The notes beneath the pieces were generated by a model, which was not told where the DNA came from, did not search any database, and saw nothing but the letters and a program-made list of their open reading frames with translations. A stretch of 64,000 nucleotides of DNA from Micromonospora saelicesensis (lineage in GTDB: Bacteria > Actinomycetota > Actinomycetes > Mycobacteriales > Micromonosporaceae), in the NCBI RefSeq assembly GCF_900091575.1, contig NZ_FMCR01000006.1:1-64000 (forward strand), in the 5' to 3' direction. The translations under genes and the position numbers were made by a program. Positions 16,243 through 24,845 of the stretch are shown here, piece after piece. Each line of letters begins with the position of its first letter. Within the stretch, counting starts at the first letter, position 1.

Positions 16243-16869
16243 TCAGTCGAAGATCGGGCTCTGCTCGCGGGTGCGCTTGAGCTCGTAGAAGCCCGGGGTA
16301 CCGGCGACCAGCAGCACGCCGTCCCAGAGCCGGCCGGCGGCCTCCCCCTTCGGAGCCGGAGTGATCACCGGCCCGAAGAACGCGACCGGGGTGCCGTCCG
16401 GGCCGGGCGCGTGCACGACCGGGGTGCCCACGTCCTGCCCGACCGGGCGCATGCCCGCCTCGTGGCTGGCCCGCAGTGCCTCGTCGTAGTCGGTACTGTC
16501 GGCGGCCGCGGCCAGTGCCGGGTCGAGGCCGGCCTCGGTGAGCGCGGCCACGTACAGCTCCGGACCCCGCTCCTGCTTCTGCAGGTGGATCCGGGTGCCG
16601 AGCGCGGTGTAGAGCGGGCGCAACACGTCATTGCCGTGCAGCTGCTCGGCGGCGATGCAGACCCGCACCGGGCCCCACGCGGTCTTCAGGAACTCCTTGT
16701 ACTCCTCGGGCAGCTCGTCCCGGCCGTCGTTGAGCACGGCCAGGCTCATCACGTGGAAGCGGATGTCCACATCCCGGATCTGCTCGACCTCAAGCAACCA
16801 GCGGGAGGTGATCCACGCCCACGGGCAGGCCGGGTCGAACCACATGTCGGCGGTGACACGTTCGGTCAC
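16243..16869 (-). CDS. DsbA-family protein, mycothiol-dependent nitroreductase (Rv2466c) type
   Basis: 208 residues with a thioredoxin-like fold and a helical insertion. The active site reads FDPACPWAW: the first Cys of the CPWC motif of mycobacterial Rv2466c is kept, the second is Ala. The neighbouring ITSRWLLEVEQ and the C-terminal GTPVVHAPG (cis-Pro loop) match that family. Rv2466c uses mycothiol to reduce substrates and protects against oxidative stress; a one-Cys version would need mycothiol to resolve the intermediate. The start is a GTG with GAAGGGA 8 bp upstream. Confidence 0.85.
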   Translation of the reverse strand: MTERVTADMWFDPACPWAWITSRWLLEVEQIRDVDIRFHVMSLAVLNDGRDELPEEYKEFLKTAWGPVRVCIAAEQLHGNDVLRPLYTALGTRIHLQKQERGPELYVAALTEAGLDPALAAAADSTDYDEALRASHEAGMRPVGQDVGTPVVHAPGPDGTPVAFFGPVITPAPKGEAAGRLWDGVLLVAGTPGFYELKRTREQSPIFD

Positions 16870-17081
16870 GGTGAGATCCCTTCGCGACGGGTGGCGCCGA
16901 CAGGTCGGCGTCTCAAGAGAATCTTCACCCCGCAGCGCAGCGACCGGCACCCGAATGAGAGCGTGACCTCGGCCACCGCGGGCTGCCCGTACATGGAAGA
17001 CTCGAATCGGGCCAGCCGTCACGAGCGGTAGGCGAACGGGCGCCGCCGGGCGTACGGCGACATGTGGGATGGAGACGAACA

Positions 17082-19640
17082 GTGCCGGGAGTGCGCAACC
17101 TGACGCAGGTCGAGGCGACCGAGCGGGCACGCCTGCTCAACGTGACGGGGTATGACATCAGTCTGGACCTGTCCAGCGCCGTGCTGGCGGCCGGCGGCCG
17201 CACGTTCAGGTCGACGACCGAGGTCCGGTTCCGCTGCTCCGAACCGGGCGCGAGCACCTTCATCGAGCTGGCCGCCGAGTCGGTGCGGTCCGCGACGCTG
17301 AACGGCGCGCCCGTCGACCTCTCCGACTGGTCCGCCGAGAAGGGCCTGACCCTGTCCGGGTTGGACAGCGACAACGTGCTGGTGGTCGACGCCGACTTCG
17401 GTTACTCCAACAGCGGCCAGGGTCTGCACCGGACGGTCGACCCGGTGGACGGCGAGACGTACCTCTACAGCCAGTTCGAGACGGCCGACGCGCAGCGGGT
17501 GTTCGCCTGCTTCGACCAGCCCGACCTGAAGAGCGTCTACACCTGGCACGTCACCGTCCCGGCGCACTGGCGGGCGGTCTCCAACATGCCGGTGCAGCGG
17601 GAGGAGTCGGCGGGTGAGGCGCTCAAGACGCTGCACTTCACCGAGTCGCCCCGGATGAGCACCTACATCACGGCGATGTGCGCCGGGCCGTACCACGAGG
17701 TGCGCGACGCACACGACGGCATCGACCTGGGGGTGTTCTGCCGGGCGTCGATGGCACAGTACCTGGACTCCGACGACCTGTTCCTGATCACCAAGCAGGG
17801 CTTCGACTTCTTCCACGAGAAGTTCGGCGTGCGCTACCCGCTGCCGAAGTACGACCAGCTCTGGGTGCCCGACTTCAACGCCGGCGCGATGGAGAACTTC
17901 GGCTGCGTGACGCACGCCGAGTCGCACTACCTGTTCCGCTCGCAGGTCACCGACTTCGAGTACGAGCAGCGGGCCAACACGATCCTGCACGAACTGGCCC
18001 ACATGTGGTTCGGTGACCTGGTCACCATGCGCTGGTGGAACGACCTGTGGCTGAACGAGTCGTTCGCCGAGTGGGCCAGCCACTGGTGCAACACCAACGC
18101 GACCCGGTTCACCGAGGCGTGGACGACCTTCCTGTCCATCCGGAAGAACTGGGGCTACCGGCAGGACCAGCTCTCCTCCACCCACCCGGTCTACACCGAG
18201 ATGCCGGACATGGAGGCCGTGGAGGTCAACTTCGACGGCATCACCTACGCCAAGGGCGCGAGCGTGCTCAAGCAGCTCGTCGCGTACGTGGGTGAGGAGC
18301 CGTTCGTGGCCGGGCTGCGGGCCTACTTCGGCAAGCACGCCTGGGGCAACGCCACCTTCGACGACCTGCTCACCGAGCTGGAGGCCGCTTCCGGGCGGGA
18401 GCTGCGCAAGTTCGCCGCGCAGTGGTTGGAGACCGCGCAGGTCAACACGCTGCGGCCGGAGGTGACCATCGGGGCCGACGGCACGTACGAGCAGGTGCTG
18501 GTGCGGCAGGAGGCCCCGGCGGCGTACCCGACGCTGCGGACCCACCGCATCGGCGTGGGCCTGTACGACCTGACCGACGGGCGGCTGGTCCGTCGGGAGC
18601 GGTACGAGGTGGACGTGACCGGCGAGCACACGGATCTCGCCCCGCTGCGTGGCGTCCGGGCGGCCGACGTGTTGCTGCTCAACGACGACGACCTCAGCTA
18701 CACCAAGCTGCGCCTCGACGAGCGCTCGATGGCGACAGTGGTGCAGCACATCGGTGGCTTCGACTCGTCGCTGGCCCGCGCTCTCTGCTGGACCGCCGCG
18801 TGGGACATGATCCGCGACGCCGAGCTGTCCGCCCGCGACTACGTGGCGCTGACGCTGAGCGGGCTGCCCGCGGAGACCGACATCAACCTGGTCACCGCCA
18901 CCCTTCGGCAGGCGACCACCGCGCTCACCCTGTACGCCGACCCGGCCTGGGCACCGACCGGTTGGGCCGACCTGGCCCGTACCGCCCGCGACGCACTCGC
19001 CGCCGCCGAGCCCGGCAGCGGGTTCCAGTTGGCCTGGGCCCGCGCGTTCACCTCGGCGGTCCGCTCCGAGGAAGACCTGGCCACGCTGCGCGGTTGGCTG
19101 GACGGCACCGGCATGCCGGCCGGGCTGACCGTCGACACCGAGCTGCGCTGGTCGGTCCTCGCCGCGCTGGTGGCCAACGGTGCCGCCGGGACCGCCGAGA
19201 TCGAGGCCGAGCTGAGCAGTGACCGCACGGCCAGCGGTGAGCGGGAAGCGGCGTACGCGCACGCGTTGATGCCGACGGCCGAGAACAAGGCCGCCGTGTG
19301 GGCCCTGCTCACCGGCCCGGACGCGCTGCCCAACTGGCGGCACCGGGCGCTGTTGCAGGGCTTCGCCCACCCGGCTCAGGTGGAGCTGGTCGCCCCGTAC
19401 CGGGAGCGGTACTTCGCGGCGGTCGGGCAGGTGTGGGCCACCCGGGACAGCGAGCCGGCGCAGGAGTTCGCCCAGCTGGCGTACCCGACCTACCTGGTGG
19501 AGGACGACACGGTCGCGGCCACCGACGCGTGGCTGGCCGGTGACGGGCACCCCGCCCCGCTGCGTCGGCTGGTGGCCGAGGGCCGCGACGGTGTGGTGCG
19601 GGCGCTGAAGGCCCGCGCGAAGGACGCCCAGAGCGCCTGA
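17082..19640 (+). CDS. pepN: Aminopeptidase N (M1 family metallopeptidase)
   Basis: 852 residues from a GTG start (VPGVRNLTQVEA), chosen over upstream codons because GGAG lies about 8 bp before it and the family begins here. The exopeptidase motif GAMEN is at 268-272 and the zinc site HELAH at 303-307, with the third ligand Glu in LNESFAEW. The catalytic domain is followed by a long helical C-terminal (ERAP1-like) domain. It trims N-terminal residues from cytosolic peptides, probably downstream of Clp and proteasome-type proteolysis. It is followed by a strong terminator, so it is monocistronic. Confidence 0.96.
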   Translation: MPGVRNLTQVEATERARLLNVTGYDISLDLSSAVLAAGGRTFRSTTEVRFRCSEPGASTFIELAAESVRSATLNGAPVDLSDWSAEKGLTLSGLDSDNVLVVDADFGYSNSGQGLHRTVDPVDGETYLYSQFETADAQRVFACFDQPDLKSVYTWHVTVPAHWRAVSNMPVQREESAGEALKTLHFTESPRMSTYITAMCAGPYHEVRDAHDGIDLGVFCRASMAQYLDSDDLFLITKQGFDFFHEKFGVRYPLPKYDQLWVPDFNAGAMENFGCVTHAESHYLFRSQVTDFEYEQRANTILHELAHMWFGDLVTMRWWNDLWLNESFAEWASHWCNTNATRFTEAWTTFLSIRKNWGYRQDQLSSTHPVYTEMPDMEAVEVNFDGITYAKGASVLKQLVAYVGEEPFVAGLRAYFGKHAWGNATFDDLLTELEAASGRELRKFAAQWLETAQVNTLRPEVTIGADGTYEQVLVRQEAPAAYPTLRTHRIGVGLYDLTDGRLVRRERYEVDVTGEHTDLAPLRGVRAADVLLLNDDDLSYTKLRLDERSMATVVQHIGGFDSSLARALCWTAAWDMIRDAELSARDYVALTLSGLPAETDINLVTATLRQATTALTLYADPAWAPTGWADLARTARDALAAAEPGSGFQLAWARAFTSAVRSEEDLATLRGWLDGTGMPAGLTVDTELRWSVLAALVANGAAGTAEIEAELSSDRTASGEREAAYAHALMPTAENKAAVWALLTGPDALPNWRHRALLQGFAHPAQVELVAPYRERYFAAVGQVWATRDSEPAQEFAQLAYPTYLVEDDTVAATDAWLAGDGHPAPLRRLVAEGRDGVVRALKARAKDAQSA

Positions 19641-19651
19641 GCAGCGTTGTC

Positions 19652-19697
19652 CGGCCCGGGGCCGGCGTGGGTGTGAGCCCGCGCCGGCCCCGGGCCG
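19652..19697 (+). terminator. Strong hairpin terminator after pepN
   Basis: 16-bp perfect stem (19652-19667 CGGCCCGGGGCCGGCG with 19682-19697) around a 14-nt loop, 11 bp past the pepN stop. Confidence 0.75.
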
Positions 19698-19706
19698 TCG
19701 GTTGCG

Positions 19707-19782
19707 AAGATCGTGCTCGAACACGGAAATAGGGGCCTCAGCCGCAGCCGAGGCCCCTATTTCCTGGATCGGGCACGATCTT
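19707..19782. repeat. Long inverted repeat element B (intergenic)
   Basis: Two 33-bp arms (19707-19739 and 19750-19782) pair at 29 of 33 positions around a 10-nt loop. Outer ends are AAGATCGTGC / GCACGATCTT; inner ends are GGGGCCTC / GAGGCCCC. The arm length, loop length, AAGATC ends and GGCCTC-N10-GAGGCC centre match element A at 6756-6837, although the sequences between are different. It sits between convergent genes just after a conventional terminator, so termination alone does not explain it. Confidence 0.8.
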
Positions 19783-19806
19783 GCGTGCCCGCGCGTCGTG
19801 TGTGGC

Positions 19807-20214
19807 TCAGCCCTTGCCGGCGTGGCTGGCGAGCTGGTCGAGGCCGTTGATGATGCCGCCGGCCAGGTCACCGCCGCTGAACGCGCCGACCATGGAGAGC
19901 GCGGCCAGCTTGGCGTACGTGTCCGGGATGCGCTTGCGGGCGTACCGCCCGGTGATGATCTCCAGCTGACGCTGGTTGGGCGACACGGCGATCAGCACCG
20001 ACTTGTCGGGCTCGGCGAGCTGACGGTGCAGCCGCTGGGCGTGCTCGCGGATCGGCTCGTCGAGACCACCGACGAAGACCGAGAAGACCAGGCCGGTGCC
20101 CTTGTCGGCCAGGCGCAGGGCCTCGTCGATGCGCAGCAGCTGGCGGGTCGAGAACGGCCCGTCGAGCACCTCGGGCGGATTTTCCGACCCGGTCTGCTTC
20201 TCACCAACGGTCAC
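19807..20214 (-). CDS. DUF5130-like (TPM-domain) protein
   Basis: About 135 residues, starting at a GTG (VTVGEKQTGSENPPEVL). The sequence FSTRQLLRIDEALRLAD followed by SPNQRQLEIITGRYARKRIPD looks like the small TPM/DUF5130 proteins of actinobacteria, which precede a short membrane protein; that layout is seen here too. The start overlaps the end of the upstream gene by 14 bp, indicating translational coupling. A role in membrane protein quality control has been suggested for TPM domains, but nothing specific can be read here. Family assignment is from memory of the pattern. Confidence 0.6.
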   Translation of the reverse strand: MTVGEKQTGSENPPEVLDGPFSTRQLLRIDEALRLADKGTGLVFSVFVGGLDEPIREHAQRLHRQLAEPDKSVLIAVSPNQRQLEIITGRYARKRIPDTYAKLAALSMVGAFSGGDLAGGIINGLDQLASHAGKG

Positions 20215-20521
20215 TTGCGCCTCCGGTTCCACCGGCCGGCGCCTCGACGCTGGCCTGCTCAAGCTTGTGGCTGGTCAGCGCGGGCGCCTGCGCCCCCGCC
20301 GTCAGCGCGGTGCCGGCCGAGTCGGCCAGCTGCTCCGGGCGGCCCAGGAACCAGACCGGAGTGAAGTCGAAGGGCCGGCCCGGGCGGTAGCGCTTGGCGC
20401 CACCGCCACCGCCGGTGGCACCCCCACGGCTACCGGCGTACGACAGGCCGGCGATGACCAGCACCGCGGCCACCGGGATGCCGACGAAGACCAGCAACGT
20501 CTCGGTAACAGACAATCCCAA
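20201..20521 (-). CDS. Small single-pass membrane protein, partner of the downstream TPM-like gene
   Basis: 106 residues. One N-terminal membrane helix (about 8-30, TLLVFVGIPVAAVLVIAGL) is followed by a Gly-rich linker, a conserved-looking RYRPGRPFDFTPVWFLG segment and a variable tail. The start is probably a TTG (20521, or the next TTG at 20515) behind a GGGGG ribosome binding site; no ATG is available. It overlaps the next gene by 14 bp. The amidase ends 51 bp upstream, so read-through from the kynurenine operon is possible. Confidence 0.65.
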   Translation of the reverse strand: MGLSVTETLLVFVGIPVAAVLVIAGLSYAGSRGGATGGGGGAKRYRPGRPFDFTPVWFLGRPEQLADSAGTALTAGAQAPALTSHKLEQASVEAPAGGTGGASDRW

Positions 20522-20572
20522 CGCCCCCAGGCGGAAGAAGGACGACCTTGAACAACCGGGTCGGATGGACGA

Positions 20573-22036
20573 TCACACTGCCGACCGCCCGACTCCGTCA
20601 CCATTCACGTTAGCGGAGTCGACGGCCCGCCAGATTGCGGGGTGCCGATCCCATCCGTCACTGGAGTTCTCCAGTTGCGCAACGGTAGCGATAAGCCGCG
20701 CGTCGCCGCCGTACCGACCGGTGAGCAGCACCCCGACGGGCAGGCCGTCGGTCGTGGTACCCAGTGGCAGGGAGACGGAGGGATCACCGGTGACGTTGAA
20801 GATGGCGCAGTAGGGCGAGAACCGGCGTTGCCTGTCGAAGTCGGCGGCCGGGTCCGCGTCGGCGGTGAACCAGCCGACGGGGGCCTGCGGGGTGGCCAGG
20901 GTGGGACAGAGGAGCAGGTCGCAGCCAGCGGTGCGGCGGGCACCGAGGCGCACCTGCGCCTGCAACTCCCCGAGGGTGGCGGACAGGGTGCCGGCGGAGA
21001 GTTCGGCGCCCCGGGCCCGGAGCAGCCGGGTCAACGGCAGGAGCTCTGCCTCCCGCTGCGGTGGCACCGGGGCGAGCGCCAGGACGTACCAGAGGATCTC
21101 GAACAGCGGCCACGCCGCCGGCCCGAGCGGCGGCGGCACCTCGACCACCTCGTGGCCGGCGGCCGTGAGCAGCGCGGCGGCCCGGTCCACGGCGGCCACG
21201 CAGTCGGGGTGCACCGGCTCGTCGGCGAGCATCGGCGTGGTGAACCGGCCGATGCGTAGCGGACCGGGCTCGGCCCGGCGCGCGACGGCCAGGTAGCCGC
21301 CGGGCGGCGCGGGCGGCGGCAGGTAGGGCTCACCGGGGACCGGAACGGCCATGACGTCGAGCAGTGCCGCGACGTCGGTGACCGTCCGCCCGAGCGGGCC
21401 GCTGGTGGGCAGGCCGAACGCGCCAGAGCCGATCGGCCCGCCGGAGACGAGGCCCCGACTGGGCTTGTAGCCGACCAGGCCGCAGAGCGACGCCGGGATG
21501 CGCAGCGACCCACCGCCGTCGGACCCCTGGGCGACCGGGACCAGCCCGGCCGCGACCGCCGCCGCCGCGCCGCCGCTGGACCCGCCCGCGGTGTACGCCA
21601 ACTGCCACGGGTTGCGGGCCGGCGGCGCGACCCGGCCCTCCGAGTAGAGCGAACAGCCCAGCTCGGAGGTGGTCGTCTTGCCCAGGCTGACCAGACCGGC
21701 GGCCTTGATGAAGCGGACCACGTCGGCATCGACCGGCGGGACGAAGTCGAAGAAGGCGGCCGAACCGAAGGTGGTGCGGACCCCGGCGGTGAGCGTCAGG
21801 TCCTTGATCGCGGTTGGCACGCCGTGCAGCGGGCCGCGCTCCTCGATCGGCACCGCGTCGGCGGCGCGCGCGGCCTGCCGGGCGAGGTCCGGTGTGACGG
21901 TGACGAACGCGCCCACGGTGTCGCCGAGCGCCGCCACCCGGCGCAGGGAATGCTCGACCAGGTCGACGCTGGACAGCTCGCCGCGGGTCATCGCGGCGGC
22001 CTGCTCCAACGCGGTCAGGTCGTGCGGCTCGGCCAT
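20573..22036 (-). CDS. Amidase signature family hydrolase
   Basis: 487 residues. The Ser-cisSer-Lys triad is K78 (AIKDLTL), S153/S154 region (GGSSGG) and S177 (GSDGGGSLRIP). These enzymes hydrolyse carboxamides. It is the last gene of the kynurenine/meta-cleavage run, 94 bp after the ACMSD gene on the same strand. The operon lacks a recognisable kynurenine formamidase, so this amidase could remove the formyl group from N-formylkynurenine, or act on another amide; both are inference. Its GC and codon use match its neighbours. Confidence 0.85.
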   Translation of the reverse strand: MAEPHDLTALEQAAAMTRGELSSVDLVEHSLRRVAALGDTVGAFVTVTPDLARQAARAADAVPIEERGPLHGVPTAIKDLTLTAGVRTTFGSAAFFDFVPPVDADVVRFIKAAGLVSLGKTTTSELGCSLYSEGRVAPPARNPWQLAYTAGGSSGGAAAAVAAGLVPVAQGSDGGGSLRIPASLCGLVGYKPSRGLVSGGPIGSGAFGLPTSGPLGRTVTDVAALLDVMAVPVPGEPYLPPPAPPGGYLAVARRAEPGPLRIGRFTTPMLADEPVHPDCVAAVDRAAALLTAAGHEVVEVPPPLGPAAWPLFEILWYVLALAPVPPQREAELLPLTRLLRARGAELSAGTLSATLGELQAQVRLGARRTAGCDLLLCPTLATPQAPVGWFTADADPAADFDRQRRFSPYCAIFNVTGDPSVSLPLGTTTDGLPVGVLLTGRYGGDARLIATVAQLENSSDGWDRHPAIWRAVDSANVNGDGVGRSAV

Positions 22037-22130
22037 GCCGTCATCCTGCCGGCAGTCGGTCGTTCCCGCAGCCGACACGCGCTGGCGACCGGAAACGGAC
22101 CAACCGGACGCCGAGGGCGAGGTGCTGTGC

Positions 22131-23132
22131 TCAGCCGTGCAGGAAACGGAGGGCGTTGGTGGACAGGAGCTTGTCGCGTTGGTCGTCACTGAGGAAGTCG
22201 GCCGCGTGAACCACCGCGCCGGCCGGTCGTTCGCCCAGCGGGTACGGGTAGTCGCTGCCGACCAGCACCCGGTCCTCCCCCAGCGTGTCGACCAACAGCC
22301 GCAGGGCGGGCGGCGCGAAGACCACCGAGTCGACGCTGAACCGGTCGAGGTAGCTGCTGGGCGGGCCGGAGGACGCGCCCCGGACCAGGTCGCCACGGCG
22401 GTGCCAGGCGTTGTCGGCGCGGCCGAGCCAGAATGGGAAACTGCCGCCGCCGTGCGCGAAACAGATCCGCAGCGTCTCGGGCACCCGGTCGAAGACACCG
22501 CCGAGGATCATCGCCAGCACCGACAGGTGCGTCTCGGCGGGCATCCCGGTGAGCCACCGGGCCATCCAGCGGTCCAGTCGCGGCCCGCCGGGCATGTCCC
22601 ACGGGTGGACGAAGACGGGTGCGCCCACCTCGGCACAGTGCTGAAGGAAGGTGACCACGCCGGCGTCGTCCAGGTCCCGGTCGCCGACGTGGTTGCCGAT
22701 CTCCACGCCCACGTGCCCGGCGGCGAGGCTGCGGTCCAGCTCGGCACAGGCGGCGTCCGGGTCCTGGAGCGGCACCTGGCAGAACGGCACCAGTCGGTCA
22801 CCTCCGGCCGCGGTGACCTCCAGGGTCAGGTCGTTGAAGATCCGGGCGACCTTCACCGCCTGGTCGGCCGGGCGGTCGTAGCTGAAGAAGACCGGGGTGG
22901 GCGAGACCACCTGCACGGCCACGCCGTCGGCGTCCATGTCGGCCAGTCGGCGCGACGCGTCCCAGCACTCGGCGCCGACCGGGCGGAACTCCGTCTCCCC
23001 CACCATGATCATGGCGGCGCGCTCGGAGTCGACCCGCAACCACGGCCAGCCGGACCCGCCGCACGCCGCGCCGAGGTCCGGCCAACCCTTCGGTACGACG
23101 TGCGTGTGCACGTCGACCACGCCTGCGGGCAT
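22131..23132 (-). CDS. nbaD: 2-amino-3-carboxymuconate-6-semialdehyde decarboxylase (ACMSD), amidohydrolase family
   Basis: 333 residues. The metal-binding VDVHTHVVP near the N-terminus, an HPWDMPGG segment, the FAHGGGSFPFW block and the GSDYPYPLG aspartate block are all characteristic of ACMSD. The enzyme decarboxylates the unstable ring-fission product of 3-hydroxyanthranilate to 2-aminomuconate semialdehyde, diverting it from spontaneous quinolinate formation. Its ATG overlaps the stop of the 3-HAO gene (TGATG), so substrate-producing and substrate-consuming enzymes are coupled. The symbol follows the Pseudomonas fluorescens KU-7 nba genes. Confidence 0.9.
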   Translation of the reverse strand: MPAGVVDVHTHVVPKGWPDLGAACGGSGWPWLRVDSERAAMIMVGETEFRPVGAECWDASRRLADMDADGVAVQVVSPTPVFFSYDRPADQAVKVARIFNDLTLEVTAAGGDRLVPFCQVPLQDPDAACAELDRSLAAGHVGVEIGNHVGDRDLDDAGVVTFLQHCAEVGAPVFVHPWDMPGGPRLDRWMARWLTGMPAETHLSVLAMILGGVFDRVPETLRICFAHGGGSFPFWLGRADNAWHRRGDLVRGASSGPPSSYLDRFSVDSVVFAPPALRLLVDTLGEDRVLVGSDYPYPLGERPAGAVVHAADFLSDDQRDKLLSTNALRFLHG

Positions 23133-23656
23133 CAGCCCTTGCCCGGGTGCAGGGTGCCGCAGTTGGCGCAGGTGCGTGCCTGCTCGTCTTCGTAGAACGC
23201 CTGGAACACCGGGGGCAGATCGGCGGCGATGTCGCGGACCTGCAACTCGACCTCGTGCACCTTGCTGCCGCACTCCGGGCAGTACCACTGGAACGTCTCC
23301 AGCGTGCCCTCCTCGCGGACCCGCTCGACGACCACGCCGATCGAGCCGGCCTCCGGCCGCTGCGGCGAGTGCGGGGTGTTGCGCGGCAACATCCACATCT
23401 GACCCTCGCGCACGTGCACCGTACGCGGCCCCTCCGGGGTGACCAGGTTGATGTGCATGTTGCCCTTGACCTGGTAGAAGAATTCCTCGTACGGGTCCAC
23501 GTGGAAGTCGGTGCGCTGGTTGGGCCCGCCCACCACCATCACGATGAAGTCGTCCCCGCCGGGGAACATCTCCTTGTTGCCCACCGGGGGCTTCAACAGG
23601 TGCTGGTTGTCGGCGATCCAGCCCGGAAAGCTGAACGGCTCGGCGATCTCACTCAC
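23132..23656 (-). CDS. nbaC: 3-hydroxyanthranilate 3,4-dioxygenase
   Basis: 174 residues, the bacterial length. The cupin iron ligands are H52 and E58 (FHVDPYEEFFYQ) and H96 (NTPHSPQRP), spaced as in the Cupriavidus metallidurans enzyme. Two CxxC pairs near the C-terminus (CPEC and CANC) form the rubredoxin-like second metal site. It opens the ring of 3-hydroxyanthranilate to 2-amino-3-carboxymuconate semialdehyde. The GTG start overlaps the preceding stop by four bases (GTGA). Confidence 0.95.
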   Translation of the reverse strand: MSEIAEPFSFPGWIADNQHLLKPPVGNKEMFPGGDDFIVMVVGGPNQRTDFHVDPYEEFFYQVKGNMHINLVTPEGPRTVHVREGQMWMLPRNTPHSPQRPEAGSIGVVVERVREEGTLETFQWYCPECGSKVHEVELQVRDIAADLPPVFQAFYEDEQARTCANCGTLHPGKG

Positions 23657-24075
23657 GACTGACCTCCCGAGGGAAGAAGGGCCACGGCCTGGATTTCGAT
23701 CAGCAGGTGCGGGTGCGGCAGCTGGTGCACCGCCACCGTCGTACGGGTCGGTCCGGAGGCGTCGAAGAACTCGGCCCACACCTCGTTGTAACCACCGAAG
23801 TCGTTCATGTTGACCAGATACGTCGTCACCTGGACCAGGTCGGTGAGGTCCGCGCCGACCGAACGCAGCAGATCCCGCACGTTCTCGATGACGGCCCGTG
23901 TCTGCACCCGGATGTCGAGGTTGGTGGTGCCGAACCCGTCCACCTCGACACCGGCGAAGGTGTTGTCCGGGCGTCGCGACGAGGTACCGGAGACGAAGAC
24001 GAACCCGCCGGCGACCTTGACGTGCGGAAAGGCTCCCCGCGGGACGGCCTTCCCGGCCACCACCCGGGCGGTCAC
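23653..24075 (-). CDS. RidA-family protein, probable 2-aminomuconate deaminase
   Basis: 140 residues with the Rid/YjgF fold. Recognisable elements are VFVSGTSSRRPD and VVTTYLVNMNDF-like stretches, with a conserved acidic C-terminal strand (LLIEIQAVAL). Within meta-cleavage gene sets of this type, a RidA relative converts 2-aminomuconate to 4-oxalocrotonate plus ammonia (the AmnD/NbaF step). Family membership is clear, and the specific reaction comes from the position between HAO/ACMSD and the decarboxylase gene. Both ends overlap neighbours by four bases. Confidence 0.82.
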   Translation of the reverse strand: MTARVVAGKAVPRGAFPHVKVAGGFVFVSGTSSRRPDNTFAGVEVDGFGTTNLDIRVQTRAVIENVRDLLRSVGADLTDLVQVTTYLVNMNDFGGYNEVWAEFFDASGPTRTTVAVHQLPHPHLLIEIQAVALLPSGGQS

Positions 24076-24845
24076 GACGACGCCCGCAGCGAGGCCGTGC
24101 CGAGCTTCTCGACGACGGCACGGACGTGGGCGCCGGGACGCAGTGGCACAGCGGCGGTGGCGGCACCGGCCAGGAAGACCCAGCCGGACTCCAGCCGCAC
24201 CCCGTGCCGGCCGGCCAGCCGGATCCCCTCGTCGAGCGCCCGGCGCGGATCACCGAGGATCGCCGCCGTCGAGCCGACCTGCGCCACCCGCCCGTCGACC
24301 TCCAACAGCACACCCAGGTTGTCCAGCCCCGCCGGCACCGGCGACCACGGCCCGATCACGAAGGCGGCGGCCGAGGTGTTGTCCGCGACCACGTCCGGCA
24401 GCGAGAAACGGAAGTCCGCGTAGCGGGAGTCGATCAACTCGATGGCCGGGGCGACCGCGCGGACCGCCGTGGCGAAGTCGCCGACCGGCTCGCCCGGCTC
24501 GGGCAGCCGGTCCAGCAGGAACGCCACCTCCGGCTCGACCCGGGGGTGGATGTACGCGGCCGGGTCCACCACACCGCCGTCGGGCACCCGCATCGCGTTG
24601 GTGAGCCGCCCCCAGATCACCTCGTCCACGCCGACCTGGGCCATCTTCGCCCTGCTGGTCAGCCCCATCTTCAACCCGACGAGCCGCTCACCGGCGTTCA
24701 GCCGGCGTTGCAGCAGCGCGGCCTGCACGGCGTACGCGGTGTCCACGTCGAGGCCGGTCTCGGCGGCGAGCTGCGGGATCGCGGTGGCCGTGTCGGCCGC
24801 CGCGCCCAGCTTCTCGGCGATCCCCGTGATGTCCACGCCGATCAT
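24072..24845 (-). CDS. dmpH: 4-oxalocrotonate decarboxylase
   Basis: 257 residues of the fumarylacetoacetase/hydratase fold. The segment VGLKMGLTSRAKMAQ, followed by VPDGGVVD and IHPRVEPEVAF, closely follows DmpH of Pseudomonas CF600 rather than the hydratase DmpE, which separates the two paralogues in this operon. It decarboxylates 4-oxalocrotonate to 2-hydroxypenta-2,4-dienoate and probably forms a complex with the hydratase at 26892-27689. Metal ligands include the Glu pair in EPEVAF and Asp in IDSRY. Starts overlap with neighbours (ATGA). Confidence 0.88.
   Translation of the reverse strand: MIGVDITGIAEKLGAAADTATAIPQLAAETGLDVDTAYAVQAALLQRRLNAGERLVGLKMGLTSRAKMAQVGVDEVIWGRLTNAMRVPDGGVVDPAAYIHPRVEPEVAFLLDRLPEPGEPVGDFATAVRAVAPAIELIDSRYADFRFSLPDVVADNTSAAAFVIGPWSPVPAGLDNLGVLLEVDGRVAQVGSTAAILGDPRRALDEGIRLAGRHGVRLESGWVFLAGAATAAVPLRPGAHVRAVVEKLGTASLRASS

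Noticed and set aside
17019..19871. A 950-codon open frame antisense to pepN
   Set aside because: High-GC genes leave long open frames on the opposite strand. The sense strand has GAMEN and HELAH motifs and a proper start; the antisense translation is His/Arg/Val-rich low complexity.
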